A stretch of 64,000 nt of DNA from NCBI GenBank assembly GCA_964433755.1, contig CAYSSR010000002.1:620001-684000 (forward strand). Direction: 5' to 3'. Shown here in pieces: positions 43,000 through 52,867 of the stretch. Within the stretch, counting starts at the first letter, position 1; each line of letters begins with the position of its first letter. Below the pieces are notes generated by a model, which was given only the letters and a program-made list of their open reading frames with translations, made no database searches and was not told the origin of the DNA. The position numbers were made by a program, and so were the translations under genes. The stretch comes from JAUVXJ01 sp964433755. Lineage in GTDB: Bacteria; Chloroflexota; Anaerolineae; UBA7937; B3-Chlor.

Positions 43000-43395
43000 C
43001 CTCCTCGCTCCTCATCGATCTAGCGGCCGACACCGCCCGCCCCTCCGTCGCGTGGTGTGCCCATCGCCCGGTCGCCCGCGATGCGCCACCCTCTCATGGC
43101 GCGAAATCCCGTCTGGTCTCTGCTCGGAGGTCACGCAAGCCCAACTGCGTGCTATTATCGCACGCAGGACTCATCTTGTCAAGAGGACAGCCATCGCCGC
43201 AGCGCCTTCCCTGGAGTTCAGTCGCGGCACAGACGTCAGCGCAGAGTCGCCCAGAGGGGGCCACCCAGGCACAACACCACAGCTTCTGTGGTTGCGTCGT
43301 CCAGGATCGACTGAGAGACGGCGGAGCATGGGGCGAGTCGCCAGCTCTTCCGTGCAGGCCCAGCGGCCCTCTCCTGGATTGGCCATCCGTCGCTG
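43000..43395. other. intergenic, aminopeptidase promoter region
   Basis: About 395 bases between the aminopeptidase start and the corrinoid-protein fragment. It contains the minus-strand promoter at 43154-43182. No gene otherwise. Confidence 0.45.
43154..43182 (-). promoter_or_regulatory. promoter of the M29 aminopeptidase gene
   Basis: On the minus strand TTGACA (43182-43177), 17 bases, then GATAAT (43159-43154): near-consensus. The leader to the ATG at 42998 is about 150 bases. Confidence 0.65.
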
Positions 43396-43632
43396 CTAGA
43401 TCACGCCCGCCAGTTCCTTCGCCTTCCTTGCCGCCGACGAGACATCAGGAGCGTAGCCATCGGCGCCGATCTCGTCGCAGTACTCCTGGGTCAGCGGAGC
43501 GCCACCCACCAGGATTTTGACGCCATCGCGGACGAGCGACTCCGCCGCCTTCTCGTCTATGAGCTTCAAGTCCATTCGGAGTTCCCCTACAACGCCCACC
43601 GTTCCGTTCTCGAGATAGCCCGCCAAGATCAC
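43396..43632 (-). pseudogene. 3' fragment of a corrinoid (B12-binding) protein gene
   Basis: A 78-codon frame from GTG 43632. Its last 45 residues (VKILVGGAPLTQEYCDEIGADGYAPD) match the C-terminal end of methyltransferase corrinoid proteins, compare the intact one at 52192-52833. The DxHxxG cobalt-ligand motif and the N-terminal cap domain are missing, and the first 35 residues have no match. It starts 6 bases after the UroD-family gene, the usual operon place for a corrinoid protein, so it looks like a deletion remnant. A functional small protein is not excluded. Confidence 0.65.
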
Positions 43633-43638
43633 GAATGG

Positions 43639-44784
43639 TCAAGAACCAATGGGGTAGTGGCCATGCTCGTAGGCAGTCTCGAACATGGCCACCACGTTCT
43701 CTGGCGGCACGCCAGCCTGGATGTTGTGTATAGAGCCGAAGACGAAGCCGCCACCCGGCGCCAGGTCCTCGATGCGCCTCCTGGCCTCGTCTCTCACCTC
43801 TTCGGGTGTCCCGAAGGGAAGGACATGGGTGGCGTCCACCCCACCGCCCCAGAACACGATGTCGCGCCCGAACTCCCTCTTGAGCTGACCCGTGTCCATA
43901 TCCTTGGCCGATACCTGGACCGGGTTGATGATGTCGATTCCGCTCTCGATCAGGTCGGGGAGTGCCCAGCGTATGGACCCACAGCAATGGAGGAAGATCT
44001 TGGCCTTGGTCTTGGAGTGGATGAGTTCCGTCAGGCGCCGATGTCGAGGTTTGATGATCTCCCGGTACAGATCCGGCGAGAACAGAGGTCCGTGCTGTCC
44101 CCCCAGATCATCACTCAACTCCACGATGTGGACGTAGGGTCCCACCTCATCGAGTATCGAATCCCAGAAGTCCAAGAGCCATTCCAGGATCCGCTCGGCA
44201 AGGGCCTCCACGTATGGCTTGTTACACGCCATGTCCAGGTACAACTGCTCGAGGCCCCGTACCCAGAATGATTGCTCGTAGACGCCGCCGATGGGCGCGT
44301 GCATCATCACCGCTTTGTCCGTCTCTTCCAGGAGCCTCCGCGCTTCATCAGCAAGGCCCTCCACCCGCGCCCGGTCGCGGGGATCCGGAAACTTGAACGC
44401 CTCCAGCTCCTCGATGGTCCCTTCCTTGAGGGGATGATCCGCCAGGTCGTACCAGTAGCCCCCTGGAGGCCTCCGGTAGAGCACACCCCATTCATCGACG
44501 AAGCTATCGGTCTCCTCATCGAGCTTGAACTCAAAATCAGAGCCGTCGTGGGGGAAGCAGCCGACGACGTCGGCGTGGAACATCTCTTTGATCTCCGGGG
44601 CCGGGTCCACGATTTGCTGGAACGTGTCCATGATCGTGACCGGCTCCGTCGGCATCCCCAGGTGCTCCAGGAGACGGCGATAAGCCACGTGGTGCATGGA
44701 AGTGACCAATCCCCCGAAGTCAATGGGGACGCGATCGGGTTCCTTGTGATCCAGGGTCAGGAGCACTCTCTCCCTACTGTTCAT
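43639..44784 (-). CDS. uroporphyrinogen-decarboxylase-family methyltransferase (MtaA/MtbA-like)
   Basis: A 381-residue protein. MNSRERVLLTLDHKEPDRVPIDFGG is the typical start of the UroD/MtaA-like family, and FLHCCGSIRWALPDLIESGIDIINPVQ carries the Cys/His zinc-type site of methylcobamide methyltransferases. GGGVDATHVLPFGTPEEV follows. Such enzymes move methyl groups between corrinoid proteins and cofactors or demethylate aryl methyl ethers. ATG 44784 lies 6 bases after GGAGG. The corrinoid gene that should partner it is broken just downstream. Confidence 0.87.
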   Translation of the reverse strand: MNSRERVLLTLDHKEPDRVPIDFGGLVTSMHHVAYRRLLEHLGMPTEPVTIMDTFQQIVDPAPEIKEMFHADVVGCFPHDGSDFEFKLDEETDSFVDEWGVLYRRPPGGYWYDLADHPLKEGTIEELEAFKFPDPRDRARVEGLADEARRLLEETDKAVMMHAPIGGVYEQSFWVRGLEQLYLDMACNKPYVEALAERILEWLLDFWDSILDEVGPYVHIVELSDDLGGQHGPLFSPDLYREIIKPRHRRLTELIHSKTKAKIFLHCCGSIRWALPDLIESGIDIINPVQVSAKDMDTGQLKREFGRDIVFWGGGVDATHVLPFGTPEEVRDEARRRIEDLAPGGGFVFGSIHNIQAGVPPENVVAMFETAYEHGHYPIGS

Positions 44785-45124
44785 ACAAACCTCCAAGACG
44801 TGCTGAAGAAGGATGGCACGCAACGCGCGGCCGATCTGTGACGAGTGGTAGACGTCATCGTGCGACGGGGCGAAACGACAACGACGCTCCAGATGAGGCA
44901 ACGCCGCTATCACGTCGTGCAACCCGCTCTGGATTCTACCACGTGCCTGCGACCGCCACAAGCCGCAGGGGGAAGAAGCTGCTCGCTCTGAGATCGGGGT
45001 CCGACGAGGTATGGGCTTGCCGCAGATCTGTGATAGCGGTGGAGTTGATACCCCAGTGGAAAGCACGAGGTCACACACGCCGGGGCGCCGATCCACCATG
45101 CCCGTGAGGAGATCGAATGGTGGT
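44785..45124. other. intergenic, no gene recognised
   Basis: About 340 bases between the UroD-family gene and the P-type ATPase gene, both minus strand. The UroD frame stays open upstream to 45162, but the extension is low-complexity and lacks similarity. Confidence 0.4.
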
Positions 45125-47533
45125 CTAGGGCATCTCCAGCAAACGCTCGAAGACCCGGCCACGCCAGATCAGTCGCAACGCTAGCGCCCACCCCAGCACG
45201 CCAAGCACGATGAAGGCGTAATCCAGCGCGGGCAACAGCCTCAGCTCGAAGAACCCCCGCAGCGAAGGAACGGCCAGAACCCCGGCGTAGAACGCCAGCA
45301 TTCCTATCGCCAGAGCCGTCGGCCGCCAATCACCGCTCAGTTCGTCCCCACCCACCCACCACCGCGTCGGCGGTTCCACGAAAGGGATCAGCACCAATCC
45401 ACACAGCACCGCAGCCGTGGTCAAGGCGGAACGGGCCAGTTCCACGTCTCCGGTCGCTGCCAGATACCAGAGGTACACGGCGAGTGTGAGCACCGATATG
45501 GAGAAAGCCGCTGGCATCACGAAACGAATCGCCGAACGTATGATGCTGCGTGGCGAGGGTCCGGGACGCGCCCATGCCGCGATGGCGAAGATGGGTATCC
45601 CCACCGTCAACAGAGCGATGAGAGAGTTGTGCTTGGGCGTCACAGGGAAGGCCACTCCGACGATCTGCGTCGCTACCACCAGGAACAGCACGTAGAGCGT
45701 CCGCGTGAGCAACAGACGCACCACGTCCCCCATGCCCCTGAGGATACGCTGCCCCTCGCGAAAGGCGAAGGGCAAGGCCCGAAAGGAATCGCCGAGCAGA
45801 ACGATGTCTGCCACACTGCGAGTCGCCTGGCTGCCGCTCTCCATGGCTACACCAACCTGCGCCTGTTTGAGCGATAGTACGTCGTTCACCCCATCTCCGA
45901 TCATCGCCACGTAGTGACCACGCCTCCGCAGGAGGCGAACCAGCCTCTCCTTCTGCTGGGGAGCCACACGGCCGAAGATGTTGGTCTGTTCCACCAGTTC
46001 CTGCACCTGCACATCGTCCATCGCGTCCAGGTCCAGCCCGGATGCCACCTTCGCACTCTGCCCGACGCCCACTTGTCTGGACAGCGCCGCCACAGTCTGA
46101 GGGTTGTCCCCAGAGAGGATCTTCAGGTCGATGCCCAGGTCGACGAAGTGGCCGATGGTCTCGTGCGCCTCCGGGCGCAACTCATCGCTGAGGCAAACCA
46201 GGCCCAAAGGCGTCAGGGGTGACGGCAACAGAGCGTCCCCGTTTGCATCCAGCAGCGGTGCACCACCTGGCCAGTGTGCAAACAGGAGCACTCGCAAGCC
46301 CTCTTGGGTCCATCGCTCCCACAGAGGTCCAGCCGCAGCATCCGAGGCCAGATGCGCCCCAAGCACCTCTGGGGCCCCCATCACGTACGCCCCTACCAAC
46401 TCCGGATCGTCGAAGGCCAGCGCGCTCCACTTTCGCTCCGAAGAGAAGGGAACCTCCTCCCTTACCTGTCGCCCTCGGCCCTCCAGAGCCTCGCTGATGG
46501 CCAAGGTCGTTCGGTTGGGGATGGTGACGCTCGCTCCGAAGTCTCCCAGGATCCTCCGCAAGGTCCGCTCGTCGATGCCGCGCTCGCCAGCCACCGCACG
46601 CAGATCGTGGAGTTGGAGACGATTCGTGGTCAGAGTGCCGGTCTTGTCCATACACAGCAAGTTCACGTTGCTGATCGATTCCACCCCGTTGGTCTCCTGG
46701 ATCAAGGCGCCCTGCCCCGCCACACGCACGATCCCCATGGCATAGGAGACAGTAGTCATGAAGAACAACCCCTGCGGTACCAGAGCCACGACGACCGCGG
46801 CTGCTCGTACGCTCTCCACCACCGGGATGCCACGGGCCGCGTGGGAGATAGCGAGTAGTATGCCCAGTTGAGCCACCACCAGGACCAGGACGCGGATGAT
46901 GAGGTCGATTTCCCGCTGAAGAGGAGTCTTGATCTGGCGAAAGGCCGTGGCCCCCGCCGTGAGCTGGTTGACCAGACAATCGCCCCCTACCTTCTCCGCC
47001 TCGTAGATGGCCACTCCCGACACGCAGAAGCTTCCTGAGTACACTGGGTCACCGGTGGCCTTGCGTACGCGTTCCGACTCGCCGGTTAGCGGCGACTCGT
47101 CCACTTCGACCCGGCCTCCTCCCGCGATGCGACCATCCACCACGAACTGATCTCCAGGACGCGCCACCAACACGTCTCCCAGCACGATCTCGCTCGGATC
47201 GACCTCCCTCTCCTCTGCGTCCCGGATCACGGTCGCCTTCGGGCGGGTCAGCAAGGCAATACGATCCAGCTTGCGCTTGGCCCTGATCTCCTGCGTGACA
47301 CCCACCGCCACGTTCAGCAACACCAGCCCGGCAGTGACTACCGCGTCGCCCACGTGATCCATCAAGATCAGCACGAAGCCAATCAGGAAGAGGACCGTAT
47401 TGATGAAGGTGAAGGCGTTCTTACGGACGATCTCGAGGTAGGAACGCCCCACGTGAAGGGGAACGATATTGGCCTGTCCGCTCTCGCGTCTAGCAGTCGC
47501 CTCGCTCTCGGACAGGCCTCTGATGTTGTGCAC
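45125..47533 (-). CDS. CtpE-like P-type cation ATPase
   Basis: An approximately 802-residue P-type ATPase. GLSESEATARRESGQANIVP is the N-terminus seen in CtpE. Then come DESPLTGES, DKTGTLTTNRLQL and GDGVNDVLSLKQAQVGVAMESGSQATRSVADIVLL, the last being diagnostic for the CtpE subgroup (Ca2+ uptake in mycobacteria). Helices: two pairs before residue 300 and about six after 590. The start is uncertain: GTG 47533 gives the family-like N-terminus, with a TTG at 47548 and a GTG at 47608 as alternatives. Confidence 0.9.
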   Translation of the reverse strand: MHNIRGLSESEATARRESGQANIVPLHVGRSYLEIVRKNAFTFINTVLFLIGFVLILMDHVGDAVVTAGLVLLNVAVGVTQEIRAKRKLDRIALLTRPKATVIRDAEEREVDPSEIVLGDVLVARPGDQFVVDGRIAGGGRVEVDESPLTGESERVRKATGDPVYSGSFCVSGVAIYEAEKVGGDCLVNQLTAGATAFRQIKTPLQREIDLIIRVLVLVVAQLGILLAISHAARGIPVVESVRAAAVVVALVPQGLFFMTTVSYAMGIVRVAGQGALIQETNGVESISNVNLLCMDKTGTLTTNRLQLHDLRAVAGERGIDERTLRRILGDFGASVTIPNRTTLAISEALEGRGRQVREEVPFSSERKWSALAFDDPELVGAYVMGAPEVLGAHLASDAAAGPLWERWTQEGLRVLLFAHWPGGAPLLDANGDALLPSPLTPLGLVCLSDELRPEAHETIGHFVDLGIDLKILSGDNPQTVAALSRQVGVGQSAKVASGLDLDAMDDVQVQELVEQTNIFGRVAPQQKERLVRLLRRRGHYVAMIGDGVNDVLSLKQAQVGVAMESGSQATRSVADIVLLGDSFRALPFAFREGQRILRGMGDVVRLLLTRTLYVLFLVVATQIVGVAFPVTPKHNSLIALLTVGIPIFAIAAWARPGPSPRSIIRSAIRFVMPAAFSISVLTLAVYLWYLAATGDVELARSALTTAAVLCGLVLIPFVEPPTRWWVGGDELSGDWRPTALAIGMLAFYAGVLAVPSLRGFFELRLLPALDYAFIVLGVLGWALALRLIWRGRVFERLLEMP

Positions 47534-47648
47534 CGCTGTTGATGTCAAAGCTCGCTCACACTCTTCCTGCCGCCCCGGCCTCAATAGAACCCAGCAGCGG
47601 AGGTCCACCCCCTCACGTCGCCAGCATGGGACAGCACCCTCGTGTCTT

Positions 47649-48422
47649 TCACTGAGGCTCCACCGTCGGAAGGTTCTCGCACGGCCCGTTCATGTTGAGA
47701 GTGCCGGCTTCCACCCACCCCCTGATGGCGAGTCCCATACTGCCGGAGGCCAGGTCGACCTGCGCCCATCCGTCCGTGCTGGTGCCCAGCACCTCAGCGT
47801 AATCGCCGGGCCCCAACGTCGCCACCACCTTTGCCGAGGGATCGGGGCTGGCCAAGACCAGCACGTCCTCCATGGGCATCGTGAAACACACGCCTGGAGG
47901 AGGCGCCATTACCTCCGGCACTTCCCCGCACGAGCCCTCCAGCCGAACCGAAGCGGTCTCCTGCACCCAGCGCAGCCTGAAGACGCCTACGTTGGCCGCC
48001 TGAGCGACGCCTGGATCGAAGCCCCACCAGCCGTCGGCGGTCCGGGCCTGCGGCTGGACGCGAAAGCCCTCGACCATGGTTCCGAATACCGCAGCGGTGA
48101 TGTGGGGCCTATCGTAAACCGTCACCTCGTCCACGGCAACCAACTCGCATGGTCCAGAGCCCACAACTCCTCCGCCACCCACCTCGGTACCGACCGGCAC
48201 TGGCTGTGTCGTGGTCGGCGAGGGACTCGGGACCACAGTGGCGCTGGCCCGCGCTGCCGCCTCGGCATAGGTTGCAGGGGTTACCGGCGTGGCACTGGAT
48301 ACGGCAGCCTGCTGCACGACCTGTGTCTGCGAGGCCACCTCCGACTCCGAGAATCCCAGCGCTGCACAGCCAGTGCACGCCAGAATCACAACCACCGCGG
48401 CAAAGCCCACGAGTCTCCTCAT
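47649..48422 (-). CDS. SH3-like lipoprotein
   Basis: A 257-residue exported protein. The lipobox is CTGC (lipid Cys about 19). A Thr/Pro/Ala linker runs to about 80. Two SH3-like (bacterial SH3) units follow: about 90-150 (VYDRPHITAAVFGTM, then DGWWGFDPG) and about 185-250 (VLASPDPSAKVVATLGPGDYAEVLGTSTDGWAQVDL). Bacterial SH3 domains bind peptidoglycan or metals. ATG 48422 follows GAGGCGGGGC. Encoded upstream of the ATPase on the same strand. Confidence 0.8.
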   Translation of the reverse strand: MRRLVGFAAVVVILACTGCAALGFSESEVASQTQVVQQAAVSSATPVTPATYAEAAARASATVVPSPSPTTTQPVPVGTEVGGGGVVGSGPCELVAVDEVTVYDRPHITAAVFGTMVEGFRVQPQARTADGWWGFDPGVAQAANVGVFRLRWVQETASVRLEGSCGEVPEVMAPPPGVCFTMPMEDVLVLASPDPSAKVVATLGPGDYAEVLGTSTDGWAQVDLASGSMGLAIRGWVEAGTLNMNGPCENLPTVEPQ

Positions 48423-48472
48423 GCCCCGCCTCACTCCAGCCAGCCTGCCGCAACTCGATACCACTCTCGTGC

Positions 48473-49162
48473 TCACCAGTAGTTGCGCGAACGACGATTG
48501 GCCACCGCTTCGAGAAGGATCTTCACGTAGTTGGGATCACCCCGCACCTGCCCTGAGAACCCGGTGTCGGGCAGATCCGCACTGCCACGGGACCGCACCA
48601 GCTCTCTCGCCCTCTCCACCATGGGCTCCACCATCCCGGCCAGCGACTCGGCGCTCTCCACTGAGGGCTGAAGTTGTCTCAGCCTCTCGTAGAAATCCTC
48701 GATCAAGTCGGAGTACTCAGACCCCTGCTCGAACTGATCCGGAGGCAGACTGTATCCCGCCGCCACCAGCTTCTCCCACACGCGGAACACGTCGCCTGTC
48801 TTGCCTGAATCACGGAACCAGCCCGCGCCGTACAACTGTGTCAGAGTGGCGTTGACCTCTTCGATGCGCCCGTCCACGTGGGATGTCGTCTCCGTCGAGG
48901 GCTCCTCCCCCGAAGACTGAGGGATGAGCGTAGTGAGATAGTTCTGGATCTTGTCGGTGATCCCCACGCCCGTTTGCGCCTTCACCCCATCCTCTATGTC
49001 CAGGAGCAAACTGGCCAGATTACGCAGGCTGCCCCTGGGCAATCCCGCCGCCTCGCCCAGGTCCCGGGCATCCTTGGCCAGGGACAGCATCTTCCTGGAC
49101 AAATTCAGGACGTCTCCAAGACTCAGGCTTTCCTGCTCCCAACTCCGTTTCCTGGGGCTCAT
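48473..49162 (-). CDS. helical cytoplasmic protein of unknown function
   Basis: A 229-residue, strongly charged, mainly alpha-helical protein without signal or membrane segments. The middle has a region around GAGWFRDSGKTGDVFRVWEKLVAAGY, which is well structured. No family recognised. The ATG at 49162 has GAAAGG 9 bases before it; ATG 49168 is too close. It lies 50 bases upstream of the SH3-like lipoprotein gene. Confidence 0.6.
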   Translation of the reverse strand: MSPRKRSWEQESLSLGDVLNLSRKMLSLAKDARDLGEAAGLPRGSLRNLASLLLDIEDGVKAQTGVGITDKIQNYLTTLIPQSSGEEPSTETTSHVDGRIEEVNATLTQLYGAGWFRDSGKTGDVFRVWEKLVAAGYSLPPDQFEQGSEYSDLIEDFYERLRQLQPSVESAESLAGMVEPMVERARELVRSRGSADLPDTGFSGQVRGDPNYVKILLEAVANRRSRNYW

Positions 49163-49317
49163 TTCCATCACCTTTCTTGCTCTGCTCTCCCAGCGGAGAC
49201 CAACTCCTCCGCTATTCCTTCAACTCGATGCGCCTGGCTCGACCTGCCCCCCGACCTTTCTTGGTCCGGGAAGCAGGGCCGCAGAACCTCGCCCGGCGGC
49301 ACACCTCAGATGGTACT

Positions 49318-50547
49318 CTATTCGGCGCTACTGGGCACAAAGCCCCGACCGGCTGACGAAGAACCCCACCTTGCCAGAGCCATGAAGGCCACGGTACCCG
49401 CCGTCGCCAAACCCAGAGTAACATACCACACCGCGACCGGAGCGATGTTGTCGTATGCGAATCCACTGGCGATGGGCCCTATCCCATAAGAGAGACCACT
49501 CACCATGCCGTAGACGCCCATATATCTGCCTCGCATGTCGATAGGGGCGATCCTGGCCACGTAGGTTATGGCGGTGGGGGCCCAGATCAACTCACCGATG
49601 GTCAGAATCACCATCGACACCAGGAATAGCCACATGTTGTTGGACAGAACAGCGCCCAGTGCGGCCAGTCCGGTCCAGAAGGAACCTGCGGCCATCACGT
49701 AGGCGTCACTGTATCTCTCCGTGATCCGGGTCACCGCGAACTGGAAGAAGACCACCATCAGCGCGTTCACCGTCATGATCAGACCGTACGTGCTCTCAGG
49801 GATGCCGAAGCCTTCCTTCATGTACACCGGCAGGATTTGCATGAACGGCTCGTAGGCCATCCACAGCAGGATGGAGGCCAGGCAGAAGCCTATGAAGCGA
49901 AAGTCGCGGAGGATATGCAGGTAGCCTCCTCCCACCACCTCAGACTCGTCGTCCTCGGACAACTCCGGCTTGGTCTCCTTGACCAGGAAGACGACCAACA
50001 GCAGGGCCACTGTGGCGCCCACCGCCGCACTGCTGAAGGTGAGCAGGTAGGAGGTGGCAGCCAAGAAACCTCCCACTGCGGGACCGATGGCTGCGCCTGC
50101 ATTGGCCACCATCCTAAGCAGGGCATAGGCCCCTGCACGCTTATCCTTCTCTATGAGGTCGGCGATCATGGCGTCGGAACCGATGCGCGACGCCGGCTCG
50201 ATCAGCCCACTCAGGGCGATGAGCACTGCGTAGGCGTTGAGCGAGCCCAACAGGGCAAAGCCCATCATTACTACGACCTCGTTGGACAGGCCGACCACCA
50301 TGGCAACCTTGCGCCCATACCTGTCCACCACCGGTCCCCAGATCACCTGGGAGAAAAGGCCAACGCCCGCGTTGATGGCGAAGAGGAAGCCCACCATAGT
50401 GAGAGGGATTCCCAGCCGCTGTCGGAGGTAGAGGGTGAAGAAGGGCCAAACCAGACTCCCGCCCGCAGAGCCGATGAAACGCTGGCAGAACAGGATCCAG
50501 AACTGGAAAGGGTATTCGGCTATGATACTTCTGATCCGCAAACTCAT
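49318..50547 (-). CDS. MFS multidrug-type transporter
   Basis: A 409-residue, 12-helix protein. The loop 2-3 motif is GPVVDRYGRKVAMVVG, and helix 5 has an antiporter-like GPAVGGFLAATSY, typical of drug:H+ antiporters. Start RIRSIIAEYPFQFWILFCQRFIGSAGGSLVWPFFTLYL suits MFS_1 exporters. ATG 50547 has GGGAGCGAAGGG upstream. Substrate unknown. Confidence 0.9.
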   Translation of the reverse strand: MSLRIRSIIAEYPFQFWILFCQRFIGSAGGSLVWPFFTLYLRQRLGIPLTMVGFLFAINAGVGLFSQVIWGPVVDRYGRKVAMVVGLSNEVVVMMGFALLGSLNAYAVLIALSGLIEPASRIGSDAMIADLIEKDKRAGAYALLRMVANAGAAIGPAVGGFLAATSYLLTFSSAAVGATVALLLVVFLVKETKPELSEDDESEVVGGGYLHILRDFRFIGFCLASILLWMAYEPFMQILPVYMKEGFGIPESTYGLIMTVNALMVVFFQFAVTRITERYSDAYVMAAGSFWTGLAALGAVLSNNMWLFLVSMVILTIGELIWAPTAITYVARIAPIDMRGRYMGVYGMVSGLSYGIGPIASGFAYDNIAPVAVWYVTLGLATAGTVAFMALARWGSSSAGRGFVPSSAE

Positions 50548-50623
50548 GCTGTTGCCCTTCGCTCCCGACCCTCAGACGCCGGGACCCACGACCCTTGAAC
50601 AAGGACGGGTGACAGGAAGGCAT

Positions 50624-50654
50624 ATTATACCACAGAGAAACGGCCATGGTACAA
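50624..50654 (-). promoter_or_regulatory. possible MFS-gene promoter
   Basis: On the minus strand TATAAT lies at 50629-50624 and TTGTAC at 50654-50649, spaced 19 bases apart, which is slightly long. It precedes the MFS ATG by about 75 bases. Confidence 0.4.
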
Positions 50655-50802
50655 GATAGAAGGCTCCGCTGTCTAACCCTGTCTTGCAGGCGGAGTGTCA
50701 GGACAAGAGGAGAGCACCGCTTCACATCGGCTGCACGGGAAGGCGAATGCGCGGCCCCGGAGCGCCCCGCCGAGGTCGGCCTGATCCCTACATCCCCCGT
50801 GG

Positions 50803-52188
50803 CTAGTAGGGGAACTCGAGGCCCAGAGTGGCTAGTTCTTCCTTCACCCGCGTGTAGAGCTCGCTGTAGTCCGGCCTTGGCAGGGACGTCCGGACGTCGT
50901 AGCATTCCTGGAACTCGCTGCCCAGGGGCGCGTCGGCGATCCGATCCTCGTACTTGTCGAGGATCTTCAGCACGAGGGCGTTTGCCTCCTCACGAGACAG
51001 GTTCATGTGAGCGCAGGCATGCCCCACCTCGGCAGCCATGCGCGCCTCCATGGGTGTGGCCCTGTTCTTGTGCTTGTTGCGAGCCGGAGCCGCCTCCCAC
51101 AGATTGGCGCCCGACACTGTGCTGGCCAACGCGTGAGCCGCCGCCTCGTACAGCACCATCTCCGTCGCTGGCCCCGCATTGAGGAAGCCATTGGACACGG
51201 AGATGATCTTGCTGTTCCTGGCCACAGCCTGGTGGCTGGCACTCGACACCCACAGAAGTTCCCGAGTGGTGCCCGACGTATGGTGGATGTGGAAAGGGAA
51301 GTTCATCTGATAGTGAGCCTGGTGCACCATGAGACCCATCAGGTGATAGGCCACCTGTAGCACCGCAGTCCCCTCTGCACGACCCGCGTATCCACCGTAG
51401 ATGGGACCCGTCAGGCTCCCTGTGAAACAGCCGAACTGCTGATAGTGGGCCACCTTGTTCAAGAGAGCGTTGTCGATCTTCAGTTCCGTCAGGCCACCTA
51501 CGAGACGGCTATCCGAGGTCCTCACACCCCACTGAGAATTGCTGATCGAGATCTGCCCTACGTCCGACTCCGCCGTTCCCGCCGCCACGAGGAACACGCC
51601 CGGGCGCCCCACGAGCTTTGCCGCCTCGCGTAGGCTCATAGCGTGCTCCATACTGCCCGCCAGTTCCGTGGGCGACTTGGCCTTGATCTTGAGCCCCATG
51701 CTCTCCTCGAGGATAGGGGCGCAGAACCCGTCGGCCAAGGGCTCTCTCAGATAGGCGACGCACATGGGCAGGAAGATCTCCTCATCGCAGGAGATGTCCG
51801 GGCTGAAGATCACGAAGGGTGGTTTCCCGTCCTCCACCTGGCGACGCTTCAGCACTCGAGCGTCCTTTCCCAGGCCGACGAGATACTCTCCCGGTATGAG
51901 GTACAGCGCTTCCCGCAGCTCCTTCTCGTCGAAGGTCATGATCCGATGAGTGTCCACGCAAAGGATGCCCACCGCCAGGAAGAACTCCACACCTGCCTGC
52001 CACACCGCGTCAGCAAGTCTGTCGTCGCCAGGTATGGGTGTAGCAGGATCGTACTTGATGCCATACTTGCTGATCACCTCCTGCATCTTGGGCAGGAAGC
52101 GTTCCAGAGTGAAGGCCTCATCCTCGCAGAAGGGCCCGGTGCGGGCCCGCTCCAGAATCTCCCACATCTTGTATGGTGGCGCCGGCAT
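50803..52188 (-). CDS. MtmB-family corrinoid methyltransferase lacking pyrrolysine
   Basis: A 461-residue homologue of monomethylamine:corrinoid methyltransferase MtmB. Family landmarks are CVDTHRIMTFDEKEL near 77, LKIDNALLNKVAHY, GPIYGGYAGRAEG, GPATEMVLYEA, TPMEARMAAEVGHA and FQECYDVRT near the end. Around the active centre it reads GRPGVFLVAAGT, where MtmB has GRPGMGV followed by pyrrolysine; the aligned residue is Val201, coded by an ordinary codon. No in-frame TAG occurs. MtmB needs pyrrolysine for methylamines, so another substrate is likely, as in the non-pyrrolysine MttB enzymes that use quaternary amines. The start is 3 bases after the corrinoid gene. Confidence 0.85.
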   Translation of the reverse strand: MPAPPYKMWEILERARTGPFCEDEAFTLERFLPKMQEVISKYGIKYDPATPIPGDDRLADAVWQAGVEFFLAVGILCVDTHRIMTFDEKELREALYLIPGEYLVGLGKDARVLKRRQVEDGKPPFVIFSPDISCDEEIFLPMCVAYLREPLADGFCAPILEESMGLKIKAKSPTELAGSMEHAMSLREAAKLVGRPGVFLVAAGTAESDVGQISISNSQWGVRTSDSRLVGGLTELKIDNALLNKVAHYQQFGCFTGSLTGPIYGGYAGRAEGTAVLQVAYHLMGLMVHQAHYQMNFPFHIHHTSGTTRELLWVSSASHQAVARNSKIISVSNGFLNAGPATEMVLYEAAAHALASTVSGANLWEAAPARNKHKNRATPMEARMAAEVGHACAHMNLSREEANALVLKILDKYEDRIADAPLGSEFQECYDVRTSLPRPDYSELYTRVKEELATLGLEFPY

Positions 52189-52191
52189 GGG

Positions 52192-52833
52192 CTATCTCTC
52201 CTCCATCGCCTTATCGAGCACTGACACAGCGTGCATCGCATTCTCCGCCCAGGAGTCGGCGCCGATCTCCTCCGCCCAGGCTGCGGTGACCGGAGTGCCT
52301 CCCACGATGACGTGGAACCGTTCGCGCAAACCCATCTCCCGCAGCAGCTCGACGATCTCCTGCTGGCCAGGCATGGTGGTGGTCATCAGCGCCGAGGCCC
52401 CGATGATATCAGCTTCCACTTCTTGCGCCTTCTTGATGAAATCCAGCGCGTTGATGTCCGGTCCCAGGTCGTGGACCTTATAGCCATTCACCTCCAGCAA
52501 CAGGGCTACGATGCTCTTGCCGATCTCGTGGATGTCCCCTTCCACGGTGCCAATGACCACCGTGCCTTTGCGCTCCCTCTCTAGCTTGCGCTCCTCCAGA
52601 TACGGTGTCACCGGCTCCACAGCCCTCTGCATAGCCTTGGCGGCCAGCATCATCTCGGGGAGGAAGACCTCCATGCGCTCGAACCGGTCGCCCACCTCCC
52701 GTATCGCGTGAGTCAGCGCATCCACTACCTCCAGGGGGTCCATCCCTTCCGCCATAGCCTGCCGGGCCAGGGCCTCCGCCTCTTCGTCCTCGCCGATCGT
52801 AACCGCCTCCACCAGACTCTCGAGAGTTCCCAT
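52192..52833 (-). CDS. methyltransferase corrinoid-binding protein (MtmC-like)
   Basis: A 213-residue protein. The N-terminal B12-binding cap is helical (about 1-85). The Rossmann domain has GTVEGDIHEIGKSIV (about 97-111) with the cobalt-ligand His of DxHxxG, then LGPDINALDFI, SALMTTTMP and HVIVGGTPVTAAWAEEIGADSWA. It carries the methyl group on cobalamin between the methyltransferase and the acceptor enzyme. ATG 52833 follows AGGAGGCGG. First gene of the operon with the MtmB-like gene. Confidence 0.93.
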   Translation of the reverse strand: MGTLESLVEAVTIGEDEEAEALARQAMAEGMDPLEVVDALTHAIREVGDRFERMEVFLPEMMLAAKAMQRAVEPVTPYLEERKLERERKGTVVIGTVEGDIHEIGKSIVALLLEVNGYKVHDLGPDINALDFIKKAQEVEADIIGASALMTTTMPGQQEIVELLREMGLRERFHVIVGGTPVTAAWAEEIGADSWAENAMHAVSVLDKAMEER

Positions 52834-52867
52834 CGACTGCCGCCTCCTCATTGTGCAGAGTGTAGGG

